Shown here piece by piece: positions 1 through 8,336 of a stretch of 64,000 nucleotides of DNA. The notes below the pieces were generated by a model. It worked only from the letters and a program-made list of their open reading frames with translations. It was not told the origin of the DNA and did not search any database. The position numbers were made by a program, and so were the translations under genes. The DNA lies in NCBI GenBank assembly GCA_945866095.1, contig CAMBGA010000001.1, positions 36,600-100,599 on the forward strand, in the 5' to 3' direction. Each line of letters begins with the position of its first letter. Position 1 is the stretch's first letter. This DNA is from Spirosoma fluviale. Lineage in GTDB: Bacteria; Bacteroidota; Bacteroidia; Cytophagales; Spirosomataceae.

Positions 1-489
1 GAATTATATGCGGAAATGGATCCTATTTCATTCCTTCATGGGAGCTCGCGCTATGGTCAAATAAGTGTCTTTGTTTCTGTAGGATTGAATAATGCGGTGC
101 ATGACAACTTCCCTTTAACCTCAGGAGAAAATTTAGCAGGAAAGAAATTGGAAAATGCGCCTCAACAAATTCTTCGCTCTGGACTTACATATACATATCA
201 GCGTTTGTCATTTACATATCAAATGGCTTATACAGCAGAATCTTTTTCTGATGCACAAAATACGGTTAAGCCTACCGCAGCAGGCACGATTGGCCTAATC
301 CCAGCGTATACACTAGGCGACTTTTCATTCACCTATAAATACCGCAAACATTGGCTCTTGAAGGGTTCTGTCAATAATGTAATGAATGTTTCCTATTTCA
401 CAAGAAGGGGAACAGGTGCTTTCCCCGGCTTTGGAATTTTACCTGGCGCCCCTCGAAATGTGAGTTGCACGCTTGGTTTTACTTTCTAA
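1..489 (+). CDS. TonB-dependent receptor, C-terminal fragment (5' end lies outside window)
   Basis: Frame is open from base 1 (ELYAEMDPISF...); beta-barrel C-terminus with terminal aromatic 'LGFTF'; 'GSVNNVMNVSYFTRRGTGAFPGFGILPGAPRNV' is typical of FecA-like TBDR ends. Confidence 0.85.
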   Translation, partial: ELYAEMDPISFLHGSSRYGQISVFVSVGLNNAVHDNFPLTSGENLAGKKLENAPQQILRSGLTYTYQRLSFTYQMAYTAESFSDAQNTVKPTAAGTIGLIPAYTLGDFSFTYKYRKHWLLKGSVNNVMNVSYFTRRGTGAFPGFGILPGAPRNVSCTLGFTF

Positions 490-566
490 ATGAATCATTT
501 TATCAGTAAATTGGTATAAAATTTTAATCTACCAATTTATTTGTATGTCAAGATCTTTAGCTTTGT

Positions 567-574
567 TATATTTG
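567..574 (+). promoter_or_regulatory. Candidate Bacteroidota-type -7 element TATATTTG (matches TAnnTTTG) with TTG at 541-543
   Basis: Direct match to TAnnTTTG; 23-nt spacer to TTG is at the long end of the accepted range; lies upstream of the glucarate operon. Confidence 0.4.
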
Positions 575-683
575 GCGGATCAGTCCATTTTTGGCAAAGC
601 GTAAAAAAGAGCGACACATATTAAATAATCTGTTAAAAAATCAGAGTAAAATCAAAATTTTACATCATGATCAACTTAAACCT

Positions 684-1457
684 ATGAAAAAACTTAAAAG
701 CCGATTAAAAAATGGGGAAACCTTGCATGGTTGTTGGCTCAACCTCGGTAGCCCCTTAACCGCGGAGATTGTTGGCCTATCTGGATTTGATTGGGTGTTA
801 ATTGACCTAGAGCATGGTGCCGGATCAGAAAAAGAGGCTTTGGCGCAGATGCAAGGGCTCCAACATACACCTGCGGGAATCATTGTTCGGGTGGAAAGTA
901 CTGAACCCCAGCGCATTCATCGGGTTTTAGACATGGGAGCCGAAGGAGTTATGTGTCCCAAGATAAATAATCTGGCCGAAGCGAAAAAAGTAGTGAATGG
1001 CTTATATTATCCACCGATGGGCCAGCGCGGCGTAGCAAAAATGGTGAGGGCCACACAATTTGCCCAAAATTTTCAAAGCTATTACGAAACCTCTCAAGAA
1101 AATATTTTAGGAATTGTTCAAATTGAAACCAAAGAGGTCTTAAATCACGTCGACGAAATCGCAAATTTAGACGGGGTGGATGTGCTTTTTATAGGCCCGG
1201 CAGATCTTTCGATGGAGTTGGGTATTTTTGGCCAATTCAATCATCCTGAATTTTTAGCGGCGGTAGAAAAAACGATTAAGGCCGCAAATAAAGCGGGCAA
1301 AGCAACGGGCATTTTATTTTTTAATCCAGAGGAATATTCCAAATACCATCAAATGGGCATACAATTTATTGCCTGCGGCGCCGATGCTACTTTTGTGGCT
1401 GATGGGGCTAAAAACATGGTAGAAAAATTAGCAAAACTTAGATCTCAAGCATCATGA
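684..1457 (+). CDS. HpcH/HpaI aldolase family protein (2-keto-3-deoxy-glucarate aldolase-like)
   Basis: ORF 591-1457; ATG at 684 (MKKLKSRLKNGETLHGCWLNLGSP) fits the family start. Motifs VLIDLEHG, MGAEGVMCPKI, IGPADLSMELG. Confidence 0.88.
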   Translation: MKKLKSRLKNGETLHGCWLNLGSPLTAEIVGLSGFDWVLIDLEHGAGSEKEALAQMQGLQHTPAGIIVRVESTEPQRIHRVLDMGAEGVMCPKINNLAEAKKVVNGLYYPPMGQRGVAKMVRATQFAQNFQSYYETSQENILGIVQIETKEVLNHVDEIANLDGVDVLFIGPADLSMELGIFGQFNHPEFLAAVEKTIKAANKAGKATGILFFNPEEYSKYHQMGIQFIACGADATFVADGAKNMVEKLAKLRSQAS

Positions 1458-2902
1458 TATTAGATCCTATTATTTTATTGGCGATTGGAATAGTTTTAGT
1501 CGTTGGGGGTATTATTGGTTTAAAGCTACATCCATTTTTAGCTCTTTTATTAGGTGCTTTTGTTGTCGCTATTTTGACACCCGCTTCTATATTAGAACAG
1601 TTTGCCCTGTCAAAAGGGATGGACGCAGGCGCTGCATTATCCTTTTCTAAAAAAAGTGTGGGCGAACGAATAGCCACCGAATTTGGGAATACCTGTGCTA
1701 AAATAGGCATATTGATTGCCATGGCTGCGATCATCGGGAAATGCATGTTGGAATCCGGTGCGGCTGAGCGTATCATCCGATCTTTATTAAAATTTACGGG
1801 CGTGGATAAAGCCCCATTTGCCTTTCTTTTTGGCAGCTTCTTTCTGGGAATTCCTGTGTTTTTTGACACGGTGATATTTTTAATGATTCCCCTCGCCAAA
1901 GCCATGACTTTACGAATCGGCAAAAATTATCTACTCTTGATATTGTGTATTATGTCGGGTGCCGCAATGGCAAATTCATTAGTTCCACCAGCACCTGGGC
2001 CACTTTTTTTAATTGGCGAAATGCACATACCGATCGGCTTAATGATGGGTTGCGGAATCGTTGTCGGTTTTTTCACCGTATCAGCGGGCTATATTTTCTC
2101 CGTTTGGGCGAACAAAAAATGGCCCATTGAATTACGGGATTCGGTCGATGCAAAACTGGAGGATCTTAAAAAAATATCAGCCAAAGAAGATCAAAATTTA
2201 CCTGGATTAGGGGTTTCTTTACTGCCAGTCATGATTCCTTTAGTGCTCATTTGTTTAGATACGGCGATTTCAAATTTCTTAAAAGGGGCTAATTCTGTAG
2301 ATGCGGGAAGCTTATTTAATCAATTTGCGGCGGTCGTTAAATTTTTTGGAGATAAAAATATTGCCATCATTTTAGGGGGAGTGGCTGCCCTAGGAGTTAT
2401 GGCAAAAAATAAAAAGGATAAGGGGCAAAGCCTAACGCCATTTGTGCAGACGGCTTTAATGAGCGGGGGAGGAATTATTTTAATTACGGCAGCTGGTGGG
2501 GCTTTTGGTGGGACACTCCAACAAACCGGCATTAGTGCTAAAATTGCCGAATTGACCGCGGGGTACCAAATGGCTTTAATTCCGATGGCATTTTTTATCG
2601 CTGCTGTGGTTCGTACGGCACAAGGTTCGGCCACTGTGGCGCTGATCACGGCTTCAGGAATTTTGTCGGGGATGGCAGGTCAGTCCAATTTAGCGTTTAA
2701 TCCAGTATATATTGGATTAGCGATTGGCTGCGGATCCAAATTAGTCCCTTGGATGAATGATGCCGGCTTTTGGATATTTTGTAAATTGAGCGACCTATCA
2801 GAAAAGGAAGCGCTTAAAACAATTTCCCCGCTCTTAGTAGTGATGGGTTTAACAGGTTTAGTAGTCATTTTAATTGGGGCCAAATTATTCCCCTTGATTT
2901 AA
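1454..2902 (+). CDS. GntP-family gluconate/sugar-acid:H+ permease
   Basis: 482 aa, multiple TM helices, GntP-like 'AQGSATVALITASGI' and 'KLVPWMNDAGFW'; 4-nt overlap (ATGA) with upstream aldolase. Confidence 0.88.
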   Translation: MILDPIILLAIGIVLVVGGIIGLKLHPFLALLLGAFVVAILTPASILEQFALSKGMDAGAALSFSKKSVGERIATEFGNTCAKIGILIAMAAIIGKCMLESGAAERIIRSLLKFTGVDKAPFAFLFGSFFLGIPVFFDTVIFLMIPLAKAMTLRIGKNYLLLILCIMSGAAMANSLVPPAPGPLFLIGEMHIPIGLMMGCGIVVGFFTVSAGYIFSVWANKKWPIELRDSVDAKLEDLKKISAKEDQNLPGLGVSLLPVMIPLVLICLDTAISNFLKGANSVDAGSLFNQFAAVVKFFGDKNIAIILGGVAALGVMAKNKKDKGQSLTPFVQTALMSGGGIILITAAGGAFGGTLQQTGISAKIAELTAGYQMALIPMAFFIAAVVRTAQGSATVALITASGILSGMAGQSNLAFNPVYIGLAIGCGSKLVPWMNDAGFWIFCKLSDLSEKEALKTISPLLVVMGLTGLVVILIGAKLFPLI

Positions 2903-2909
2903 TTTACAC

Positions 2910-3770
2910 ATGGAAAATATTGGATTTATTGGTTTAGGGATCATGGGAAAACCTATGGTATTGAATTTATTGAAAGCAGGCTTCTCTGTTTCTGTACTTG
3001 AAAAAAGTGCTGCGGCAAAGGAGGTGCAATTATCAGGAGCCAAACTTTGTGCTTCTCCTAGATTGTTGGCAGAATCAGCAGACACGATTATTACGATGTT
3101 GCCGGATTCACCTGAAGTGGAGTCGGTTTTGTTTGGAGACGAAGGGATTGTAAGCACGATGAAAGAAGGCCAAATTTTCATTGACATGTCAACAATCTCG
3201 CCCCTAATGGCCCATAAAATTCATGCCAAATTATCGAAAATTGGCGTTGACGCATTGGATGCTCCTGTTTCCGGGGGCCAAGTAGGTGCCGAGGCGGCAA
3301 CTTTATCTATTATGGTGGGTGGATCTTCAGAGGCATTTAACAAGGCATTACCTATTTTTCAAGCGATGGGTAAAAACATTGTTCACATTGGCAAAGCGGG
3401 AGCTGGCCAAATTACGAAGGCCTGCAACCAAATGATTGTCGGCATGACGATACAAGCCGTTTCCGAAGCTTTCACTTTGGCGAACCAAGCAGGGGTAGAT
3501 TTAGAAAAAATGCGCGAAGTTTTACTGGGGGGATTTGCTCAAAGTCGGATTTTGGACTTGCATGGCCAACGGATCATTGATCGAAATTTTAAACCCGGCT
3601 TCAAAATTAAGCTGCATAATAAAGATATGAATATTGCTTTGGAGACTGGAAAAGCATTAAATGTGGATTTAATGGGTACGGCCCAAGTAGCCCAACAAAT
3701 GAAAAAAGCGGTGGACGTGGGGAATGGAGAATTGGATCACAGCTCTTTGGTATTGTTATTAGAAAAATAA
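2910..3770 (+). CDS. garR: NAD(P)-dependent beta-hydroxyacid dehydrogenase, tartronate semialdehyde reductase-like
   Basis: N-terminal Rossmann 'IGFIGLGIMGKPMVLNLLKAG'; 'DAPVSGGQVGAEAATLSIMVGG'; 'GAGQITKACNQMIVG'; genomic context. Confidence 0.85.
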   Translation: MENIGFIGLGIMGKPMVLNLLKAGFSVSVLEKSAAAKEVQLSGAKLCASPRLLAESADTIITMLPDSPEVESVLFGDEGIVSTMKEGQIFIDMSTISPLMAHKIHAKLSKIGVDALDAPVSGGQVGAEAATLSIMVGGSSEAFNKALPIFQAMGKNIVHIGKAGAGQITKACNQMIVGMTIQAVSEAFTLANQAGVDLEKMREVLLGGFAQSRILDLHGQRIIDRNFKPGFKIKLHNKDMNIALETGKALNVDLMGTAQVAQQMKKAVDVGNGELDHSSLVLLLEK

Positions 3771-3777
3771 AATAAAT

Positions 3778-5082
3778 ATGTCGTATACTGCAGGACCCCG
3801 CATTAAGGAAATTCACATTACCCCCATCGCGATTGTCGACCCTCCATTATTGAATGCTGCGGGCTTACATGCTCCTTATGCCTTGCGTACGGTTTTGGAA
3901 ATTGTGACCGAGGATAACATTTCAGGCATTAGTGAAATTCCCGGAACTAAGGATATTGATGCGGCTTTGGAAGAATCAAAAAAATTGTTGATCGGCCAAG
4001 ATGTGTTTCAATTAAACCAAATTCGGCATATTTTAGAACAGGCCTTTGGAACAGATTCGGTGGCTGACCGAGGATTAGCTCCTTGGGACCAACGAAAATT
4101 AGTGCATATTTTTAGTGCGGTGGAGGTGGCTTGCATGGACATCATGGGCAAGGTTACCGGAAAACCGATTGTCGATTTATTAGGCGGAAAGATGCGTGAC
4201 CGGGTTCCTTTTTCGGCCTATTTATTTTACAAATATGAAGGTGCTGGCGGCGAACTAGGTTTCGGCCTCAATCCAAATGCTACGGGTTGGGATGCAGCCC
4301 GACAAAAAAGCGCATTAAATCCAGAAGAGATAGTTGCTCAAGCGAAAGCGATGTGCAAGGAATTTGGTTTTCAATCCATCAAATTAAAAGGTGGAGTTTT
4401 TGAACCTCGTCAGGAAGTGGATGCGGTGATTGCCTTGCATGAAGCATTCGGTAAAAAATACCCCTTACGAATTGACCCAAATGCTCTTTGGACCGTTGAA
4501 ACATCCATAAAATATGGGAAAGAAATGGAGCCATATTTAGAGTATTTGGAGGATCCTGTTCGAGGCCAAGAAAATATGGCGATGGTTCGTAAGGCTTTAA
4601 ACACACCTTTGGCCACCAATATGTGCACAACCTCTTTTGGAGAAATTCCTAGGAGTATTGAAATAGGCGCCGAGGACATCATTTTGAGTGACCATCATTT
4701 TTGGGGGGGCCTACGTGCGTCGATGACATTGACGGGTATTTGTGGAACTTTTGGCCGAGATTTGTCCATGCATTCCAACAGCCATTTAGGCATATCACTG
4801 GCAGCCATGGTGCATTTAGGTGCGGCATTGCCCAAAATGACTTATGCGTTGGATACGCATTACCCATGGCAGTCGGACGAAATTATTATAGGCGGGCGCA
4901 TGAAATTTGAGGATGGTTCGGTCGAAGTGCCTAGCGAACCTGGTTTAGGAGTGGAATTAGACCGAGTGGCTTTAGCGGCCTTGCATCAAAACTATTTGGC
5001 CTGTGGACTAACCAAAAGAAATGATGAAATTGAAATGCAAAAAGTTAATCCGGATTGGACTTTCAAAGCCGTTCGTTGGTAA
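3778..5082 (+). CDS. gudD: Enolase-superfamily glucarate dehydratase-like protein
   Basis: 'LNAAGLHAPYALRTVLEIVTEDN..GISEIPG', KxK motif 'SIKLKGG', 'RIDPNALW', 'EYLEDP', 'SMHSNSHLGISLAAMVHL' match glucarate dehydratase landmarks. Confidence 0.87.
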   Translation: MSYTAGPRIKEIHITPIAIVDPPLLNAAGLHAPYALRTVLEIVTEDNISGISEIPGTKDIDAALEESKKLLIGQDVFQLNQIRHILEQAFGTDSVADRGLAPWDQRKLVHIFSAVEVACMDIMGKVTGKPIVDLLGGKMRDRVPFSAYLFYKYEGAGGELGFGLNPNATGWDAARQKSALNPEEIVAQAKAMCKEFGFQSIKLKGGVFEPRQEVDAVIALHEAFGKKYPLRIDPNALWTVETSIKYGKEMEPYLEYLEDPVRGQENMAMVRKALNTPLATNMCTTSFGEIPRSIEIGAEDIILSDHHFWGGLRASMTLTGICGTFGRDLSMHSNSHLGISLAAMVHLGAALPKMTYALDTHYPWQSDEIIIGGRMKFEDGSVEVPSEPGLGVELDRVALAALHQNYLACGLTKRNDEIEMQKVNPDWTFKAVRW

Positions 5083-5098
5083 TTTAAATTAGATAAAT

Positions 5099-5395
5099 AT
5101 GATTCGCCATTCTGTTATCTTAACACTCAAGTCGAGCTTATCCCCAGCAGATAAATTGCAATATTTTGCAGCGGTCGATGAATTAAAACAAATTCCAGGG
5201 GTTCAAAAATTTGAGGTATTAAAGCAAACCAGTGCCAAAAATCTATTTGAATTTGGCATTTCGATGGAATTTGAAAACCAAGAAGCCTATAATTTGTATG
5301 CGGGTCATTCTTTGCACACGGCTTTTGTCGAAAAATATTGGGCTGCGTGCGTGGAGGATTTTTTAGAAATTGATTATCAAAAGCTTGATCAATAG
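5099..5395 (+). CDS. Dabb (stress-responsive alpha/beta barrel) family protein
   Basis: 98 aa ferredoxin-like; starts 'MIRHSVILTLKSSLSPADKLQYFAAVDELKQIPGVQKFEVLKQTS', typical Dabb pattern. Confidence 0.8.
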   Translation: MIRHSVILTLKSSLSPADKLQYFAAVDELKQIPGVQKFEVLKQTSAKNLFEFGISMEFENQEAYNLYAGHSLHTAFVEKYWAACVEDFLEIDYQKLDQ

Positions 5396-5433
5396 AATCA
5401 GTTTTATAGATTGATTTTTAAGCGCTTGGGCTT

Positions 5434-5466
5434 AGCTTTACTAACTTTTAAAAAGTTAGTAAAGCT
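5434..5466. repeat. Perfect palindrome, 16-bp arms with 1-nt centre; may act as terminator between convergent genes; related to copy at 7703-7734
   Basis: AGCTTTACTAACTTTT-A-AAAAGTTAGTAAAGCT, followed by GGGGGGTGAGGTCCCTTTTTTT. Confidence 0.8.
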
Positions 5467-5527
5467 GGGGGGTGAGGTCCCTTTTTTTCACAATCACATT
5501 TTAATTTTCTAGCGATTTCCCGCAAAT

Positions 5528-7618
5528 TTATTTACCTAAAGCAAAAGCCAAATACTTATCTCCGGATCTAGTTTTTACCTTGCCTCCACCACACGCAATA
5601 ACGATATACTGAACGCCGTCAATCGAGTAAATACTAGGGGAAGCGTATCCGGCAGCGGGCAATTTATATTGCCATAAAATCTTTCCGGTTTGTCGGTCCA
5701 AGGCCCGAAACATTTCATCTTTTGTTGACGCTATAAATAGTAAGCCCCCCGCAGTCACGGCTGGTGCACCATATAAATCGGTCCCCGTAGGCGCAATTCC
5801 CTTAGCCGTTAATTCAGGATATTCGCCCAAAGGAATTTGCCAAAGGTGTTTTCCCGTATTCATTTCAATCGCAGTCAAAGTTCCCCAAGGCGGCCTGCTG
5901 ACCGGATATCCTTTGCTATCATACCAGCGCGTATAGCCAGTAAAGCTAAAGGGGGAAAAGTCTAGCGTCGATTTTTTAACGGGGCCCTCGACGGCTAAAT
6001 TCAATCCTTGGGTATAAGCTAAAATAGCCTTTTTTTCAGCCGCAGAAAGAAAATTAAAAGCGGGCATTCTTCCCCTTCCTTTCACTAAAATTTGATTTAA
6101 AAGGGGTTCCGTATATTTTTTATGGACTTCCCTTAATGTAGGAATGGTCCCGTCTTCACTTCCTTCTCGGTTTACCCCATGGCAACTTTGACAATGTTGC
6201 ACGTATAGTGATTTGCCAGAGTTTTCAATCGATTTTTCTACGGGAACCAAGGAGCTATACACAGGATTTTGTTTGGCAGGAATGTATATGACACTATTTT
6301 CATCTACCGCAGCTCCCCCCCATGTGGCCCCTCCATCCGTTGCTGGGAAAAAAATAGTTTTCTTTGTTATACTTAAGGGGATAAATGGCTGACCCGTTTG
6401 GGAATTGCGTAGTTCAGCGATGATTTCATCCTTATTTGACGCCCATTCATTTACATCTTTTTCGGTAAATGTTTGCTTAACAAATGGCAGAGGCCAAAGT
6501 GGAATGGGCTGTGTTTTAGAAGTTTGTTCCCCGACAACATCCGAAGCGGGGAAAGGCCTTTCTTCAATGGGGAATATAGATTTACCCGTTACCCGATCAA
6601 AAACAAACATAAAACCTAGTTTGCTTAAAATAGAAACGACATCGCGTTTTTTGCCATTTTGTGTAATCGTAAATAAATTAGGTGGCGCAGGAATATCCCG
6701 GTCCCAAATGTCATGATGTACCGTTTGAAAATGCCAAAGCCGTTTTCCTGTTCGAATGTCTAAGGCCAGGAGGCAGTTGGCAAATAAATTATCTCCCTTT
6801 CTATTTCCCCCATAAAAATCAAAAGCAGCTGAACCGGTAGGAACAAAAACAATGCCTCTTTTGGAATCTACCGCCATACCCATCCAGTTGTTAGCTCCGC
6901 CAACATTCTTGTAATTATTCTTTTCCCAAGTTTTATATCCGTATTCACCGGGTTTTGGAATCGTATGAAAAGTCCAAATTAATCGCCCACTTGTAGCGTC
7001 AAAAGCGCGAATATCTCCAAGCAAAGCGGGGGCGGATTCGGACACTCTGGTGCCCACAATCAATGTATTTTTGTAAATGGAAATCGGCGTATTGAGTACC
7101 GTATAATCATCGGAACCAGGACGCCTTATTCCGTCAAGTAAATTTATTTTACCATGTTGACCAAAATTTTCAACGGGCTTTCCCGTCTTAGCATCTAATG
7201 CAAAGAGGTAGGAGCCATAGCCAAAAAATATTTTTGAACGTTGTCCTGGAGATGAGTAAAAGGCCACACCCCGACTATTCATACTGGGCGTTTTTTCTTG
7301 AATAGCTGTTTTCCAAATTTCTCGACCACTTTTCGCGTCTAGAGCAAATGCCTGTGATCCTGCCGAAACGCCATACAAGACCCCTTGAATGATGATGGGA
7401 TTGCATTGAATTTGGGTGGTTTGGTTGACGGTGTCAGCACCCCCGGAAGAATAGGACCAGGCAAGCTTTAAATTTTTGACATTACTAACGTTTATTTGGG
7501 TCAGTGGCGAAAAGTGATTTCTGTTATCACCGCCATTATATCCGCCCCAATCAGTAAATTCAGGTGCGGTAAAAAAGCTAAAAAAGCCAATGAATAATAG
7601 CCCAACGAATAATCTCAT
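5528..7618 (-). CDS. Secreted PQQ-type quinoprotein dehydrogenase with inserted c-type cytochrome domain
   Basis: Signal peptide MRLFVGLLFIGFFSFFTA; repeated propeller motifs (WKTA, LIWTFHT, LWHFQTVHHDIWDRDIPAPPNL); haem motif CQSCHG; 'GHLWQIPLGEYPEL'-type C-terminal blade. Confidence 0.87.
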   Translation of the reverse strand: MRLFVGLLFIGFFSFFTAPEFTDWGGYNGGDNRNHFSPLTQINVSNVKNLKLAWSYSSGGADTVNQTTQIQCNPIIIQGVLYGVSAGSQAFALDAKSGREIWKTAIQEKTPSMNSRGVAFYSSPGQRSKIFFGYGSYLFALDAKTGKPVENFGQHGKINLLDGIRRPGSDDYTVLNTPISIYKNTLIVGTRVSESAPALLGDIRAFDATSGRLIWTFHTIPKPGEYGYKTWEKNNYKNVGGANNWMGMAVDSKRGIVFVPTGSAAFDFYGGNRKGDNLFANCLLALDIRTGKRLWHFQTVHHDIWDRDIPAPPNLFTITQNGKKRDVVSILSKLGFMFVFDRVTGKSIFPIEERPFPASDVVGEQTSKTQPIPLWPLPFVKQTFTEKDVNEWASNKDEIIAELRNSQTGQPFIPLSITKKTIFFPATDGGATWGGAAVDENSVIYIPAKQNPVYSSLVPVEKSIENSGKSLYVQHCQSCHGVNREGSEDGTIPTLREVHKKYTEPLLNQILVKGRGRMPAFNFLSAAEKKAILAYTQGLNLAVEGPVKKSTLDFSPFSFTGYTRWYDSKGYPVSRPPWGTLTAIEMNTGKHLWQIPLGEYPELTAKGIAPTGTDLYGAPAVTAGGLLFIASTKDEMFRALDRQTGKILWQYKLPAAGYASPSIYSIDGVQYIVIACGGGKVKTRSGDKYLAFALGK

Positions 7619-7702
7619 GGGGGAAGTTAAAAAATATTTTTTAAATCAGTTTCATGATCTAGAAAATCAGTTAAAAATAGCAATATGCGGAAGTGGGGCT
7701 TT

Positions 7703-7734
7703 AGCTTTGCTAAATTTAAAAATTTAGTAAAGCT
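7703..7734. repeat. Near-perfect palindrome (15-bp arms, one G/T position), related copy of 5434-5466
   Basis: AGCTTTGCTAAATTT-AA-AAATTTAGTAAAGCT followed by GGGGACTGGG; shares core and GGGG flank with the first copy. Confidence 0.75.
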
Positions 7735-7829
7735 GGGGACTGGGAATCCGTTTAATTTTTAAATTTTTTTCGAAGAAATTGTCATTTACTCGAGAATTTT
7801 TGGCATTTTTATGAGCCTTATTTTTAAAA

Positions 7830-8336
7830 ATGAAAAGACGCGAATTAATAAAATCGATTGGTTTAACTGCTGCGGCCACCACCATATTGCCAAATTGGCT
7901 ACAAGGTTGGTCGGTTCAAAAGCTGACACCTTCTGTCGTTTTTAGTGAAGATCAAAAAGATAAGCTATCTCTAATTGCCGGAACCTTCATTCCCGAAGGT
8001 GCTGAAAAGGGAGCAAATGGAGTTGGAGTAGGTAAATTTTTAGATGTATTATTTGCCGACTGCTTCACGGCGGCAGATCAAAATAAAATTAAGGAATTTT
8101 TATTGGAAGTTGACCAACTCGCCAAACAGTTATTTCAGCAATCATTTGGCCAATCGACCCAAGAACAGCGGGAGAAAGTTCTTCAAAATTTGGCTGCAAA
8201 CTCCACACATAAATGGGTGGCAGACACCTTAAGAAATGAGACGATTCGTGGATATACCACTTCAGAATATGTTATGGTTAATTATTATCACTATGTAATG
8301 GCGCCTGGATTTTATCATGGTTGCGCCGCAGTTTAA
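7830..8336 (+). CDS. Gluconate 2-dehydrogenase subunit 3 family protein (Tat-targeted small subunit)
   Basis: N-terminus MKRRELIKSIGLTAAATTILPNW (twin-arginine-like); 168 aa; directly upstream of GMC oxidoreductase. Confidence 0.85.
   Translation: MKRRELIKSIGLTAAATTILPNWLQGWSVQKLTPSVVFSEDQKDKLSLIAGTFIPEGAEKGANGVGVGKFLDVLFADCFTAADQNKIKEFLLEVDQLAKQLFQQSFGQSTQEQREKVLQNLAANSTHKWVADTLRNETIRGYTTSEYVMVNYYHYVMAPGFYHGCAAV

Noticed and set aside
591-683. N-terminal extension of the aldolase ORF from TTG 591
   Set aside because: Lys-rich extension is not typical of the HpcH/HpaI family; ATG 684 fits the family start.
1438-1923. 161-aa minus-strand ORF
   Set aside because: Antisense to the GntP permease; composition follows the opposite frame and no family pattern is visible.
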